Notes under the pieces: model-generated
What the model saw: only the letters and a program-made list of their open reading frames with translations
Told to the model about the DNA's origin: nothing
The model's database searches: none
DNA from: Eutrophovita brisbanensis
Lineage (GTDB): Bacteria; Pseudomonadota; Gammaproteobacteria; Burkholderiales; Eutrophovitaceae
Reading direction: 5' to 3'
Assembly: GCA_038147395.1 (NCBI GenBank)
Contig: JAYQTM010000001.1
Location: forward strand, 744,001 to 808,000
Length of the DNA: 64,000 nt
Program-made: the position numbers and the translations under genes
In this document: one piece after another, positions 36,618-46,210 of the stretch
Layout: every line of letters begins with the position of its first letter
How positions within the stretch are numbered: position 1 is the stretch's first letter

Positions 36618-37109
36618 TTAAATTCTTCTTCCATCTGCATCATCTAAGGGCTCACCATGTCGCCATTCACCCTCCCAAATTTGACCATTGGGTGCTCGGT
36701 ATCTTCCTCTGCCATGTGGTTTTCCGTCGACCCACTCTCCGTCGTACGCGCTGCCGTTAGCGTTTATCTGAACACCGCGTCCATTTTGTTTGCTTTTGAG
36801 CCATTCACCATCGTATTGTGTGCCATCTCTTGAGGTGAATATTCCATTTCCCTCAGCCCAACCGTCACGCATTTCTCCAGAGTAGTGTTCCCTTAGCTCT
36901 CCATTAATGTACCAATTGAGAGTACCTTTTCCGTTTGCAAATCCGCCAAGACAATCCCCATCCCAGCTGATGGACTCGTTCTCTTGAGGCATCGGATTAT
37001 AGACTTTGCAACCATTTTTATCTGCAACAGTCGCTGATTTTGAGGGTTCTGCTTGTGTAAGAGTTGCTGTCAAAAATACCGCAAATAATGCTACAAGGAC
37101 TCGAGTCAT
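36618..37109 (-). CDS. Exported MORN-repeat protein
   Basis: A 163-aa protein with a cleavable signal peptide (residues 1-20, ending TQA) and about four MORN repeats from residue 75 on: YSGEMRDGWAEGNGIF, YDGEWLKSKQNGRGV, YDGEWVDGKPHGRGRY, WEGEWRHGEP. MORN repeats form an extended beta scaffold, often at membranes. Two cysteines (about C34 and C53) could form a disulfide in the periplasm. It is placed between argF (28 bases) and argG (19 bases), in the same direction. No arginine-related function is known for such proteins. Confidence 0.85.
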   Translation of the reverse strand: MTRVLVALFAVFLTATLTQAEPSKSATVADKNGCKVYNPMPQENESISWDGDCLGGFANGKGTLNWYINGELREHYSGEMRDGWAEGNGIFTSRDGTQYDGEWLKSKQNGRGVQINANGSAYDGEWVDGKPHGRGRYRAPNGQIWEGEWRHGEPLDDADGRRI

Positions 37110-37137
37110 CTTGGTCTCCGTATCGAATTAAATGGTC

Positions 37138-38049
37138 CTAGTTTTGGAGTATCCCTAGCAATAAAAATTCCATTAAAGCTTTTTGTACGTGGAGTCTATT
37201 TTCCGCTTCATCCCAAACGACGCTTTTCTGACCGTCTATGACTCCCGAGGTGACCTCTTCACCTCGATGTGCGGGTAAACAATGCATGAATATGGCATCA
37301 ACATTCGCATATCCCATGAGCGCCTCATTTACCTGCCATTCGCGAAACGCTTTCCTACGTTCTTGTTTTTCTTCCTCAAAACCCATGCTAGTCCACACAT
37401 CTGTTGTCACCAGATCAGCATTACTCACTGCGTCAGAGGGTCGATCGAAAAACTCGACGTGTTTTTCTTTAATTATTCTTTCTGGACCAAACCCTGGGGG
37501 CGAAGAGATGTTGAGTTGAAAGCCAAATATTTTCGCAGCCTCAATCCAGCTATTGCACATGTTGTTCGCATCACCGATCCAGGATACTGTTTTTCCCGAG
37601 ATATCCCCTTTTCTCTCAATGAATGTGAATACGTCTGCCAGTACCTGGCAGGGATGGTGGTCGTCAGTTAACCCATTAATTACTGGCACTGAGGAGCATT
37701 CTGCGAATGTCTCGATCATACTTTGCTCGTAAGTTCTGATCATCACAATGTCACACATTCGCGAGATGACTCGCGCTGCATCCTCTACCGGTTCTCCACG
37801 CCCAAGTTGGGAATCCTTCGTGTTCAGATAGACAGAATTTCCACCTAACTGACTCATTCCCGCTTCGAAAGATAAACGCGTTCTCGTACTGCTCTTTTCA
37901 AAAATCATGACAAGCGTGCGATCTTCCAGAGGATGGTATCTGTCGTAATTTTTATAGCGTTCTTTGAGTAGCGTCGCTCGAGAAAAGATATGCCTTAGCT
38001 CAGTTTCGCTCAGATCGCTGAATTTTAGAAAATGTCTCAATTCGCTCAT
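37138..38049 (-). CDS. argF: Ornithine carbamoyltransferase
   Basis: Makes citrulline from ornithine and carbamoyl phosphate. At 303 aa the carbamoyl-phosphate motif SSTRTR is at residues 53-58, HPCQVLAD binds carbamoyl phosphate, and HCLPAHRG is the ornithine loop. It starts two bases after the argD stop. Confidence 0.96.
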   Translation of the reverse strand: MSELRHFLKFSDLSETELRHIFSRATLLKERYKNYDRYHPLEDRTLVMIFEKSSTRTRLSFEAGMSQLGGNSVYLNTKDSQLGRGEPVEDAARVISRMCDIVMIRTYEQSMIETFAECSSVPVINGLTDDHHPCQVLADVFTFIERKGDISGKTVSWIGDANNMCNSWIEAAKIFGFQLNISSPPGFGPERIIKEKHVEFFDRPSDAVSNADLVTTDVWTSMGFEEEKQERRKAFREWQVNEALMGYANVDAIFMHCLPAHRGEEVTSGVIDGQKSVVWDEAENRLHVQKALMEFLLLGILQN

Positions 38050-38051
38050 TT

Positions 38052-39230
38052 TTATGTGGATTGTTTTAGAAATTTTCTAATGACGTCGGCGAGTGTGCTA
38101 ACCAAATATTCCGTCTCATCCTCCGTCAAAACGAGAGGAGGCAAAAGTCGTACCACAGAGCTTGCAGTCACGTTGAGAAGAAGTCGATGCTCTAGTGCAA
38201 TATCAACGATTTCGGCGCAAGGGCGATCCAGCTCTATGCCAATCATCAGGCCTTTGTTTCGGTACTCTTTGACAGCTTGGCAGTCGGAAAGTCTCGCTTT
38301 GAGGCCGTTGACAATCGCGTCACCAATTAACGTTGCTTGGCCGATCAAATGATTGGATTCAATTGCGTTCAGTGTGGCAAGTGCTGCTCGACTCGCAAGC
38401 GGGTTGCCGCCAAAAGTGGAGCCATGAGTGCCAGGAGAGAGCACCGTGGCCGCTTGACCTCTAGCAAGGCATGCGCCGATCGGGAATCCATTGCCTAGCC
38501 CTTTAGCAAGAGTCATCACGTCCGGTTCAATTTGGTTGTGTTGATGGGCAAACCACGCGCCGGTCCGTCCTATCCCAGTTTGTACTTCATCAACCATCAA
38601 TAACCAGTTTTCACTGTCACAAATTGTTCTTAATTTGTTTAAGTAATGGGTATCGGGGATTTGAATTCCTCCTTCACCTTGAATTGGTTCGATCAGTATT
38701 GCCACGATCCCCTTATTATTTTTTGCCACTAGCTCGACCGCTGCGACATCGCCAAAGGGGACGCGTGCGAATCCCCCAAGAAGTGGCTCAAATCCGGCTT
38801 GCACTTTACGATTGCCCGTGGCCGATAATGTACCCATGGTTCTGCCGTGAAATGATTGCTCTGCGACGATGATGATCGGCTGCTCAATTCCAGAATTATG
38901 CCCGTGTAGACGGGCTAGTTTGATCGCGGCCTCGTTTGCTTCAGCACCAGAGTTGCAGAAAAATACCGCTTCCATATTCGATAACGAGCATAGTTTTTCA
39001 GACAGTGTTGCTTGCTCTGGAATCTCATAGAGATTCGAGCAATGAATTAGCTTTTCTGCCTGTTCCTGTATCGCCTTGGTTACCTCTGGATGACAGTGTC
39101 CGAGCCCAGTGACTGCAATGCCACATAACGCGTCAAGGTATTTTGTTCCGTGATGATCAACCAACCACGCACCTTTGCCGTGAGAAAATGAAACTGGTTT
39201 GCGACCATAAGTCCTCATGACATGAAGCAT
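38052..39230 (-). CDS. argD: Acetylornithine aminotransferase
   Basis: PLP enzyme converting N-acetylglutamate semialdehyde to N-acetylornithine; it may also act in lysine synthesis. At 392 aa, CNSGAEANEAAIKLAR and FHGRTMGTLSATGN bind the cofactor, the PLP Lys is in TLAKGLGNGFPIGA, and DEVQTGIGRTG is the Asp motif. ATG 39230 has AAGGA eight bases upstream. It heads the minus-strand run argD-argF-MORN-argG-Ntn hydrolase-yajQ. Confidence 0.95.
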   Translation of the reverse strand: MLHVMRTYGRKPVSFSHGKGAWLVDHHGTKYLDALCGIAVTGLGHCHPEVTKAIQEQAEKLIHCSNLYEIPEQATLSEKLCSLSNMEAVFFCNSGAEANEAAIKLARLHGHNSGIEQPIIIVAEQSFHGRTMGTLSATGNRKVQAGFEPLLGGFARVPFGDVAAVELVAKNNKGIVAILIEPIQGEGGIQIPDTHYLNKLRTICDSENWLLMVDEVQTGIGRTGAWFAHQHNQIEPDVMTLAKGLGNGFPIGACLARGQAATVLSPGTHGSTFGGNPLASRAALATLNAIESNHLIGQATLIGDAIVNGLKARLSDCQAVKEYRNKGLMIGIELDRPCAEIVDIALEHRLLLNVTASSVVRLLPPLVLTEDETEYLVSTLADVIRKFLKQST

Positions 39231-39308
39231 CTTGATATCCTTATTTAGAACGACCTTTGCTTGTCTATAGACGGTATGTAATACGAAATAAAAGGTGTGG
39301 CCTAAAAC

Positions 39309-39336
39309 GAAAAACCCGCAGGACCAGCTGCGGGCT
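39309..39336 (-). terminator. Rho-independent terminator of rpsT
   Basis: Minus strand: stem CCCGCA/TGCGGG (39334-39329 with 39320-39315), 8-base loop, then a T run. It lies about 30 bases past the rpsT stop and upstream of argD. Confidence 0.85.
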
Positions 39337-39361
39337 CAAAGATCCGATGTATCTGAATCGC

Positions 39362-39625
39362 TCAGCCCATCGCTTTAATCGCGCTGGAGAGTTTTCCTTT
39401 GTGTCGAGCCGCTGTGTTCTTATGAATGATTTTCTTGTCTGCAATTGCATCGATGCGGCTCTGCGCTGAAACATAAACCGCTTTCGCGGCGTCTTTGTCA
39501 CCGTTATCGACTGCTTTGCGAACTTTCTTTATCATCGTGCGAAGCTCGGATCTCAGTGATGCGTTGTGAACGCGCCGGCTCTCAGTCTGTCGGGTTCGTT
39601 TTTTCGCTGAAGCAATGTTTGGCAT
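39362..39625 (-). CDS. rpsT: Small ribosomal subunit protein bS20
   Basis: Binds 16S rRNA in 30S assembly. The 87-aa lysine/arginine-rich helical sequence begins MPNIASAKKRTRQTESRR and has NKTI-like KKIIHKNTAARHKGKLS. It has its own promoter and terminator. As in many gammaproteobacteria it is divergent from the murJ-ribF-ileS region. Confidence 0.97.
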   Translation of the reverse strand: MPNIASAKKRTRQTESRRVHNASLRSELRTMIKKVRKAVDNGDKDAAKAVYVSAQSRIDAIADKKIIHKNTAARHKGKLSSAIKAMG

Positions 39626-39663
39626 AGTGTTAAGTCCAGAGTGTTCCCATCTAAAGGCCGTGG

Positions 39664-39692
39664 ATTATATCCACTTTGCCATGATTAAGCAA
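39664..39692 (-). promoter_or_regulatory. Sigma-70 promoter of rpsT
   Basis: Minus strand: TTGCTT (39692-39687), exactly 17 bases, TATAAT (39669-39664). Predicted start near 39657, leader about 30 bases. The best promoter match in the window. Confidence 0.75.
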
Positions 39693-39803
39693 TGTGGAGC
39701 TTATGTTTATGGCTTAGTAACAAAAAAAACTGGTACCGTTGTCTACGTTGTTCTGGAACGGTATGCCGCAATAGGTCAGAAATGAAAAAAACCTCATAAA
39801 AAC

Positions 39804-41348
39804 ATGAGTTTAATTAAATCTTTATCGATCGTCACTGGTTTTACCATGATCTCGCGCATTCTGGGACTGGTGCGTGAAATGGTGACCGCCTCGAAATTTG
39901 CTGCTACAGAGGCGACCGATGCGCTGTTTGTCGCATTTCGCATCCCCAACTTACTCCGCAGGTTGTTTGCTGAAGGTGCGTTCGCCCAGGCTTTTGTTCC
40001 GATCATTACCGAGTACAAAGAGAAAGAAGGTGAGGCGCGTGCGAAATTACTGATTTCGCATGTTGCCAGTCTCCTGTCATTGACATTACTCATCGTATCG
40101 ATATTGGGGGTCGTGGGTGCGCCTTATCTCATCTACCTGATAGCATCTGGATTCAGCACGAGCGGTGGTCAACTGCAGCTGACAACAGATTTACTCAGGA
40201 TCACATTTCCTTACATTCTATTTGTATCGCTTACCAGTCTGTCAACATCCGTGTTGAATGTTTGGGGTAAGTTCGCTGTGCCGGCTGTTACGCCAGCTCT
40301 TTTGAACCTCAGTTTTATACTGTTCGCACTATTTTTGACGAATCACTTTGATCCACCGATTATTGCTCTCGCGGTTGGTATTTTTGTGGGTGGCCTGGCG
40401 CAGCTCATGTTTCAGATTCCTTTCCTGTGGCGTCTGGGTCTATCAGTAAAACTGCGGTGGAACCCAAGGGATCCAGGCATATTACAAATTTTGCGAAGGA
40501 TGGGGCCAGCGATATTTGGCGTATCCGCAGCGCAAATTTCATTGGTTATTAACACCAACATCGCATCCCATTTTCGGGTTGGCAGTGTCAGTTGGCTCAA
40601 TTACGCGGACCGACTGATGGAACTGCCCATCGGCTTACTTGCGGTAGCGATGACCACAGTTGTTCTACCCAGCTTGTCACGCGCAGTGTCTACGGATAAT
40701 GTTGAGGAATACACGTCAGTGTTAACGTGGGGTACGCGTTTGCTTTTACTCGTATCGATTCCGAGTATTGTTGGGCTAATAATTCTCGCTGAACCAATTA
40801 TCGTCACGCTCCTCATGCGTGGCGAATTTTCTGAATACGATGTCGCGATGACAGAAGTGGCATTTTGGGGCTACGGTTTTGGCTTAATTGCGCTAATAAT
40901 GATTAAACTATTTGCGTCTATTTTTTATGCGAACAAAGATACGAAGACCCCGGTAAAAATTGCTTTAGTCGCTTTGATTTTCACGCAAGCCCTTAATTTC
41001 GTATTTTGGTTCCTATTCCCTTACGAGTATAGGCACGGTGGTTTGGCGCTCGCGATTTCAGGGGGTGCTTGGCTAAATCTGGGGTTGTTGACATGGATGT
41101 TGGTGCGAAAGAAATTATTTGTCCCGTACCAGCGATTGTTAATAAGTGTTGGTCGAAGCGTTATCGGTGTGCTTGTGATGGGTTCTCTTCTAGGTTTGGC
41201 ATCTAAACAGGTGGACTGGTACTTATTACCCGAGTGGCAGAGAGGGTCTTATTTGGGATTTTTGGTTGTCGCAGGTGCGTTGATTTACGTCGTTACCCTT
41301 AAGTCCGTCGGCCAATCGTTTGCTGATCTCCTGAGAGCGAAAAGATAG
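39804..41348 (+). CDS. murJ: Lipid II flippase MurJ
   Basis: Moves lipid II across the inner membrane for peptidoglycan synthesis. The 514 aa have about 14 membrane segments. N-terminal ISRILGLVREMVTASKFAATEATDALFVAFRIPNLLRRLFAEGAFAQAFVP contains the essential Arg residues of the central cavity. SWLNYADRLMELPIGLLAVAMTTVVLP is typical. Its neighbours rpsT, ribF and ileS are as in Pseudomonas-type genomes, but cysB intervenes on the other strand. Confidence 0.96.
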   Translation: MSLIKSLSIVTGFTMISRILGLVREMVTASKFAATEATDALFVAFRIPNLLRRLFAEGAFAQAFVPIITEYKEKEGEARAKLLISHVASLLSLTLLIVSILGVVGAPYLIYLIASGFSTSGGQLQLTTDLLRITFPYILFVSLTSLSTSVLNVWGKFAVPAVTPALLNLSFILFALFLTNHFDPPIIALAVGIFVGGLAQLMFQIPFLWRLGLSVKLRWNPRDPGILQILRRMGPAIFGVSAAQISLVINTNIASHFRVGSVSWLNYADRLMELPIGLLAVAMTTVVLPSLSRAVSTDNVEEYTSVLTWGTRLLLLVSIPSIVGLIILAEPIIVTLLMRGEFSEYDVAMTEVAFWGYGFGLIALIMIKLFASIFYANKDTKTPVKIALVALIFTQALNFVFWFLFPYEYRHGGLALAISGGAWLNLGLLTWMLVRKKLFVPYQRLLISVGRSVIGVLVMGSLLGLASKQVDWYLLPEWQRGSYLGFLVVAGALIYVVTLKSVGQSFADLLRAKR

Positions 41349-41381
41349 ACTTTTAACTCAACGCTGATCCGTTAATGACGT

Positions 41382-42302
41382 TCAGCTCGTTAAAATCGAG
41401 TCAACAACTTTCTTGTCTAGATGCGGCGCGAACATCGATATAAATTCATAAACGTAACCTCGAATGTAAGAGTTTTTTCTGAGCCCAATTCTAGTGGTGC
41501 TTGCCTCGAAAAGATGGCTTGCATCCAAAGCGCGTATTTTCGTATCTCGCGCGGGGTCGTAAGCCATCATTGCTACGATACCAATACCCAACTCTAACTC
41601 TACATACGTTTTAATGACGTCGGCATCGATAGCCGTCAGTATGACATCTGGTTTCAGCCCTTTCTCTTCGAATGCTTGGTTAATTTTTGACCTACCCGTA
41701 AAGGCGAAATCGTAAGTAATAATCGGGAACTCAGATATCTCCTCAAGGGAGATTCGTTTGCTCCTGAGTAACGGGTGCTTGGGTGGCGTCAGAATGCATC
41801 GATTCCACTGATAGCAAGGAAGTAACGCCAAGTCTTTTTCCAACGAAATGGCTTCGGTTGCGATCGCGATATCTGCTTCTCCAGAAGATGTCATCTGCGA
41901 TATCTGTGTTGGACTTCCCTGATACAAAGACAGTTTGACGTTGGGAAATTTCTCCCTGAATTGTTTGATTACCAGGGGTAGCGCATATCGTGCTTGAGTG
42001 TGTGTCGTGGCAATCTTTAGACTGCCCGAGGTCTCATTTGTGAATTCGTTGCTGATGTTTCTCAGGCTATTTAAGTCAGTGAGAGCAGCTTGCGCTTTTT
42101 GTATGATGGCCCGGCCTGGGTCTGTAATTCCCGTGAATCTTTTCCCGTGACGGATAAATATGTCAACGCCCAATTCATCTTCAAGTGCTTTTATTTGTTT
42201 GCTGACGCCAGGTTGCGACGTGTATAACTCTGCCGCGGCTTTGGATAAGTTCAGGTCTTGTTTCACGACTTCGCAAATGTATTTCAGTTGTTGTAATTTC
42301 AT
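41382..42302 (-). CDS. cysB: CysB-type LysR transcriptional regulator
   Basis: Activator of sulfate-assimilation genes responding to N-acetylserine. At 306 aa the N-terminal winged helix-turn-helix MKLQQLKYICEVVKQDLNLSKAAAELYTSQPGVSKQIK is near-canonical CysB, and TTHTQARYALP begins the inducer domain with the Thr residues that bind sulfate or N-acetylserine. No cysteine-biosynthesis gene is adjacent. Cbl is a close relative, but the N-terminus fits CysB. It is divergent from ribF. Confidence 0.88.
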   Translation of the reverse strand: MKLQQLKYICEVVKQDLNLSKAAAELYTSQPGVSKQIKALEDELGVDIFIRHGKRFTGITDPGRAIIQKAQAALTDLNSLRNISNEFTNETSGSLKIATTHTQARYALPLVIKQFREKFPNVKLSLYQGSPTQISQMTSSGEADIAIATEAISLEKDLALLPCYQWNRCILTPPKHPLLRSKRISLEEISEFPIITYDFAFTGRSKINQAFEEKGLKPDVILTAIDADVIKTYVELELGIGIVAMMAYDPARDTKIRALDASHLFEASTTRIGLRKNSYIRGYVYEFISMFAPHLDKKVVDSILTS

Positions 42303-42391
42303 TTTTTGATCGACCCTTAGTTTTTTGCTCCTATCCGCATGATAAGTCGAATGGACGTTTATGCAAGCACGCTTCTAAAAACTTAGGTTTC

Positions 42392-42424
42392 ATTTTGGGG
42401 GTGACACCAAAATAACGATAAAAT
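42392..42424 (+). promoter_or_regulatory. Inverted repeat overlapping a candidate ribF promoter
   Basis: ATTTTGG (42392-42398), 8 bases, CCAAAAT (42407-42413): a perfect 7-bp dyad. A -10-like GATAAAAT (42417-42424) follows, so a protein bound to the dyad would cover the -35 and spacer. It lies between divergent cysB and ribF. Confidence 0.3.
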
Positions 42425-42458
42425 CTGGGTAGTCTTAGATGAATAATAAAGGGTGGTG

Positions 42459-43409
42459 ATGCGCGTCTTTCGATGCAATCCGGTGACGTTTGATCGGCCT
42501 ATCGCGCTGACGATCGGCAATTTCGATGGTGTGCACCTCGGTCACCGAGAGATACTTCGCCGCTTAGTATCTGAGGCGGCTACGAGAGACATGATTTCGG
42601 CTGTCATGATTTTTGATCCTCAGCCCGCGGAGTTTTTTAATAAAGAGATTGCGCCAGTGAGAGTGTTCAGTACCCGTGAGAAGGTTCTCGCCATCGCGGA
42701 GTGTGGTGTAGACGTCGTGATTCGAATGCGGTTTGACGCGAAGTTTTATCTCACCGCTGCGGATGATTTTGTTCGGCAAACTTTGGCCGATCGGTTAAAT
42801 GTTGGTTGGTTGCTCGTTGGTGATGATTTTAGGTTTGGCGCAGGCCGAAAGGGAGATTTCGACCTGTTAAAAAGCGTTGGATCAGAGTTGGGTTTCCTAG
42901 TGGAAGCGCATGGTACTGTCAGTCATAACGGTTATCGTGTCTCGAGTACCGCTGTGAGAGAAGCACTCGTCAATGGGGATCTCGTTCTAGCGGAGTCTCT
43001 TTTGGGTAAAGGGTACAATATCTATGGTCGAGTTGTTCGGGGTGACCAGTTGGGCCGAGAACTCGGGTTTCCGACGGCAAATATTAATTTAAGTCGACCG
43101 ACTTTCCCGCTCAGGGGGATATTCACCGCGATGGTGAGTGGCATTTCTGAGTTTGAGCGGCCAGCTCTTGTGAGTATTGGGGTGAGGCCTACCGTTACGA
43201 ACCACGGGGATTTAAAAGTTGAGGTCTATGTTCTAGATTTTGACGGGAATCTCTACGGTAAAAGACTAGGCGTGAGATTTTTGTCGAAACTTCGTGACGA
43301 ATTAAAGTTTGATAACGAGTCAGAATTAATTTCGGCGATGAAGAAAGATGAGGCTGCGGCGCGGTTGTTTTTTCAAAATCAACTTCAAGTTGACGATCTA
43401 AGATCTTAA
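42459..43409 (+). CDS. ribF: Bifunctional riboflavin kinase / FAD synthetase
   Basis: Makes FMN from riboflavin and FAD from FMN. In 316 aa, the N-terminal nucleotidyltransferase domain has TIGNFDGVHLGHREIL, RFGAGRKGDFDLL and STAVREALVNGD; the C-terminal kinase domain has GRVVRGDQLGRELGFPTANI and RPTV. I chose ATG 42459, which has AGGGTGG upstream, over two in-frame GTGs just before. It is followed by ileS as usual. Confidence 0.95.
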   Translation: MRVFRCNPVTFDRPIALTIGNFDGVHLGHREILRRLVSEAATRDMISAVMIFDPQPAEFFNKEIAPVRVFSTREKVLAIAECGVDVVIRMRFDAKFYLTAADDFVRQTLADRLNVGWLLVGDDFRFGAGRKGDFDLLKSVGSELGFLVEAHGTVSHNGYRVSSTAVREALVNGDLVLAESLLGKGYNIYGRVVRGDQLGRELGFPTANINLSRPTFPLRGIFTAMVSGISEFERPALVSIGVRPTVTNHGDLKVEVYVLDFDGNLYGKRLGVRFLSKLRDELKFDNESELISAMKKDEAAARLFFQNQLQVDDLRS

Positions 43410-43453
43410 ATACGGTGCGCAATAGTTAGATTTTTTGAAGACAGTGAAAAACT

Positions 43454-46210
43454 ATGGAATACAAGAAAACGCTCAATTTTCCAGAAACTAGCTTTCCAAT
43501 GAGAGCTAACTTGGCGAAGCGTGAACCGCTATGGGTGGAGCAGTGGCAGCAGACAAACCTTTACCAACGCATCAGGAGAGTCTCCCAGGGAAGACCGAAA
43601 TTCATATTGCATGACGGGCCTCCGTACGCGAATGGAGACATTCATATTGGACATGCTGTTAACAAAATTTTAAAAGACATCATTATCAAATCAAAGACCT
43701 TATCTGGATTTGATGCTCCGTATGTTCCTGGTTGGGATTGTCACGGGTTACCTATTGAACATCAAATAGAGAAGAAACACGGCAAGGGAGTGGAGCCGTC
43801 TAAATTTCGAGAGCTATGCCGCGCATTTGCCGCGAAGCAAGTCGAGAACCAGAAGGAAGACTTTGTCCGGCTGGGTGTCTTGGGTGATTGGGAATCACCA
43901 TATAAGACCATGGATTTTCAGACCGAAGCGGATATCATTCGGTCACTTTCTGAGATTCAAAAGAATGGGTTTTTGCAAGAGGGTGCGAAACCTGTTCATT
44001 GGTGTTTGGATTGTCGGTCCGCGTTAGCCGATGCTGAAGTTGAATATGAGGATAAGAAATCACCAGCAATAGACGTGGGATTTACATTCAGTGACAATCA
44101 AGCACTTGCAGAGGCTCTGGGGTTCACTCATATTTATGATCCCGTGTTCGCGGTTATCTGGACGACAACTCCATGGACGCTACCCGCAAATCAAGCCGTC
44201 GCTGTTGGCGCTGATATTGACTATTCGCTTGTGCGTATATCGGACGGTATTCTTGTCCTTGCTTCCGAATTGGTCGAAACGTGCATGGAACGGTACGGAA
44301 TCGCTGAGCATGAAATCCTCTCACGTTTCAAAGGGGAGGCGCTAGAGGGACTCACCTTAGATCACCCTTTCATGGAGCGGCACTCTTTATTGATTACGGG
44401 TGAGCACGTGACTTTGGATGCTGGAACGGGTTTGGTTCACACGGCACCTGCGCATGGTATCGAAGACTATATCGCGGGCCAGAGTTACGGTCTAAAGGTT
44501 GATAACCCAGTTAGAGATGACGGGACATTCCAAAAAGAAACGCCCATCGTTGGCGGTATGCTTGTTTGGGAGGCGAATGAGAAGATCATCGATGCTCTTA
44601 GGGATAACCACAAGCTACTAAAGGCCACAGAGTTTGTTCACAGTTATCCCGTCTGTTGGCGACACAAGTCCCCGATTATTTTTCGAGCGACAAAACAGTG
44701 GTTCATATCCCTTGATGGGGGCGAGCAATCAGTCCGTGCGCGCGCATCGGCAGCGGTTGCAAAAACTGATTTTTATCCCGCATGGGGTAGAGCGCGTTTA
44801 CAGAGCATGATTGAGAATCGACCAGATTGGTGTGTTTCGCGACAACGAAGTTGGGGGACTCCTATGTCGTTGGTCGTACACGCTGATACGGGGGTATTAC
44901 ACCCCAATATCGCAGAGTTGATGGAGCAAGTGGCTCAGCGCGTCGAGGAGAGGGGTATTGAAGCTTGGTTCGATTTGGATTTATCTGACCTTCTTGGGGA
45001 AGATGCGAAAAATTGGGTGAAAGTTCGAGATACGCTAGATGTATGGTTCGACTCTGGTTCGACTCACGTCGGTGTGCTGGACCGTCGGGATGAGTTGAAT
45101 AAGCCCGCAGACCTTTACTTGGAGGGATCAGATCAGCATCGAGGTTGGTTTCAGTCAAGCATGCTAACCGGTTGTGCGATTGATGGCGTAGCACCGTATA
45201 AGGCACTTCTGACTCATGGGTTTGTTGTGGACGGGGACGGGCGAAAAATGTCCAAATCCATGGGTAACGTCATCGCGCCTCAAAAGATATCAGACACTCT
45301 AGGCGCGGATATTTTACGACTGTGGGTTGCCTCTACAGATTATTCTGGCGAGCTGTCAATTTCGGATGAAATCCTTAAGAGAGTCGTTGAAACTTACAGA
45401 AGAATTAGGAATACGCTTAGATTTTTACTCGCTAACGCGAGTGATTTTGATGTTAAAACGCAATCAGTCCCCATCGAAGAATGGTTTGAAATTGATCGAT
45501 ATGCGGTCCAGATGACCAGCCGGCTTCAAAGCGAGGTGTTGAGGGACTATGATCGATTCGAGTTCCATCATGCCATGCAAAAATTGCAGAAATTTTGCTC
45601 CGAGGATTTAGGTGGATTTTATCTCGATATATTGAAAGATCGTCTTTATACGTCACCCGCAACATCCAAAGAACGTCGCGCTGCGCAAAACGCAATATGG
45701 CATATCGCAAACTCGCTAATTCGCCTCTTGGCCCCTGTTTTGTCATTTACCGCAGACGAGGCGTGGGCTATTTTTGCTGGTGAAGAAGATTCTGTTTTGC
45801 TTCACAAATGGCATGATTTTCCTGATGCCGGAGGGGACTTATTAGTTAGATGGGACCATTTGCGTCGCTTACGTGGGCTTGTACAGGGCCATCTTGAAGA
45901 AAAGAGAGGACGAGGAGATATTGGGTCCTCTCTTCAAGCTGAAGTGACGATAAAGGCCTCTGGTGCTGATTTCGAACTTTTGAGCCAATTACAGGATGAT
46001 CTTAGATTCGTCCTGCTCACCTCGGAGGCGGAAGTCGTCAAGGGTGAGTCGAATGATATCTCTGTGACTGTTCGAAAGAGCACTCACGAAAAATGTGAGC
46101 GTTGCTGGCACTACAGGCCAGATGTCGGGGGCGACACGAAACACCAGACTATTTGTAAGCGTTGTGTCGATAATTTGGGTGGCGTCGGCGAAACCAGGTC
46201 ATATGCTTGA
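43454..46210 (+). CDS. ileS: Isoleucyl-tRNA synthetase
   Basis: Class I synthetase, 918 aa, cytosolic. The HIGH motif is PYANGDIHIGHAVNK, KMSKS is in DGRKMSKSMGN, the editing domain contains TTPWTLPANQAVAV and GTGLVHTAPAHG, and a C-terminal zinc finger carries C-x2-C pairs (CERCWHYRP and ICKRCVDN). This is the bacterial (mupirocin-sensitive) architecture with the zinc finger. Its last 8 bases overlap the lspA start. Confidence 0.97.
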   Translation: MEYKKTLNFPETSFPMRANLAKREPLWVEQWQQTNLYQRIRRVSQGRPKFILHDGPPYANGDIHIGHAVNKILKDIIIKSKTLSGFDAPYVPGWDCHGLPIEHQIEKKHGKGVEPSKFRELCRAFAAKQVENQKEDFVRLGVLGDWESPYKTMDFQTEADIIRSLSEIQKNGFLQEGAKPVHWCLDCRSALADAEVEYEDKKSPAIDVGFTFSDNQALAEALGFTHIYDPVFAVIWTTTPWTLPANQAVAVGADIDYSLVRISDGILVLASELVETCMERYGIAEHEILSRFKGEALEGLTLDHPFMERHSLLITGEHVTLDAGTGLVHTAPAHGIEDYIAGQSYGLKVDNPVRDDGTFQKETPIVGGMLVWEANEKIIDALRDNHKLLKATEFVHSYPVCWRHKSPIIFRATKQWFISLDGGEQSVRARASAAVAKTDFYPAWGRARLQSMIENRPDWCVSRQRSWGTPMSLVVHADTGVLHPNIAELMEQVAQRVEERGIEAWFDLDLSDLLGEDAKNWVKVRDTLDVWFDSGSTHVGVLDRRDELNKPADLYLEGSDQHRGWFQSSMLTGCAIDGVAPYKALLTHGFVVDGDGRKMSKSMGNVIAPQKISDTLGADILRLWVASTDYSGELSISDEILKRVVETYRRIRNTLRFLLANASDFDVKTQSVPIEEWFEIDRYAVQMTSRLQSEVLRDYDRFEFHHAMQKLQKFCSEDLGGFYLDILKDRLYTSPATSKERRAAQNAIWHIANSLIRLLAPVLSFTADEAWAIFAGEEDSVLLHKWHDFPDAGGDLLVRWDHLRRLRGLVQGHLEEKRGRGDIGSSLQAEVTIKASGADFELLSQLQDDLRFVLLTSEAEVVKGESNDISVTVRKSTHEKCERCWHYRPDVGGDTKHQTICKRCVDNLGGVGETRSYA

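Noticed and set aside
42303..42458. FMN riboswitch upstream of ribF
   Set aside because: The interval is too short and lacks the conserved RFN-element segments.
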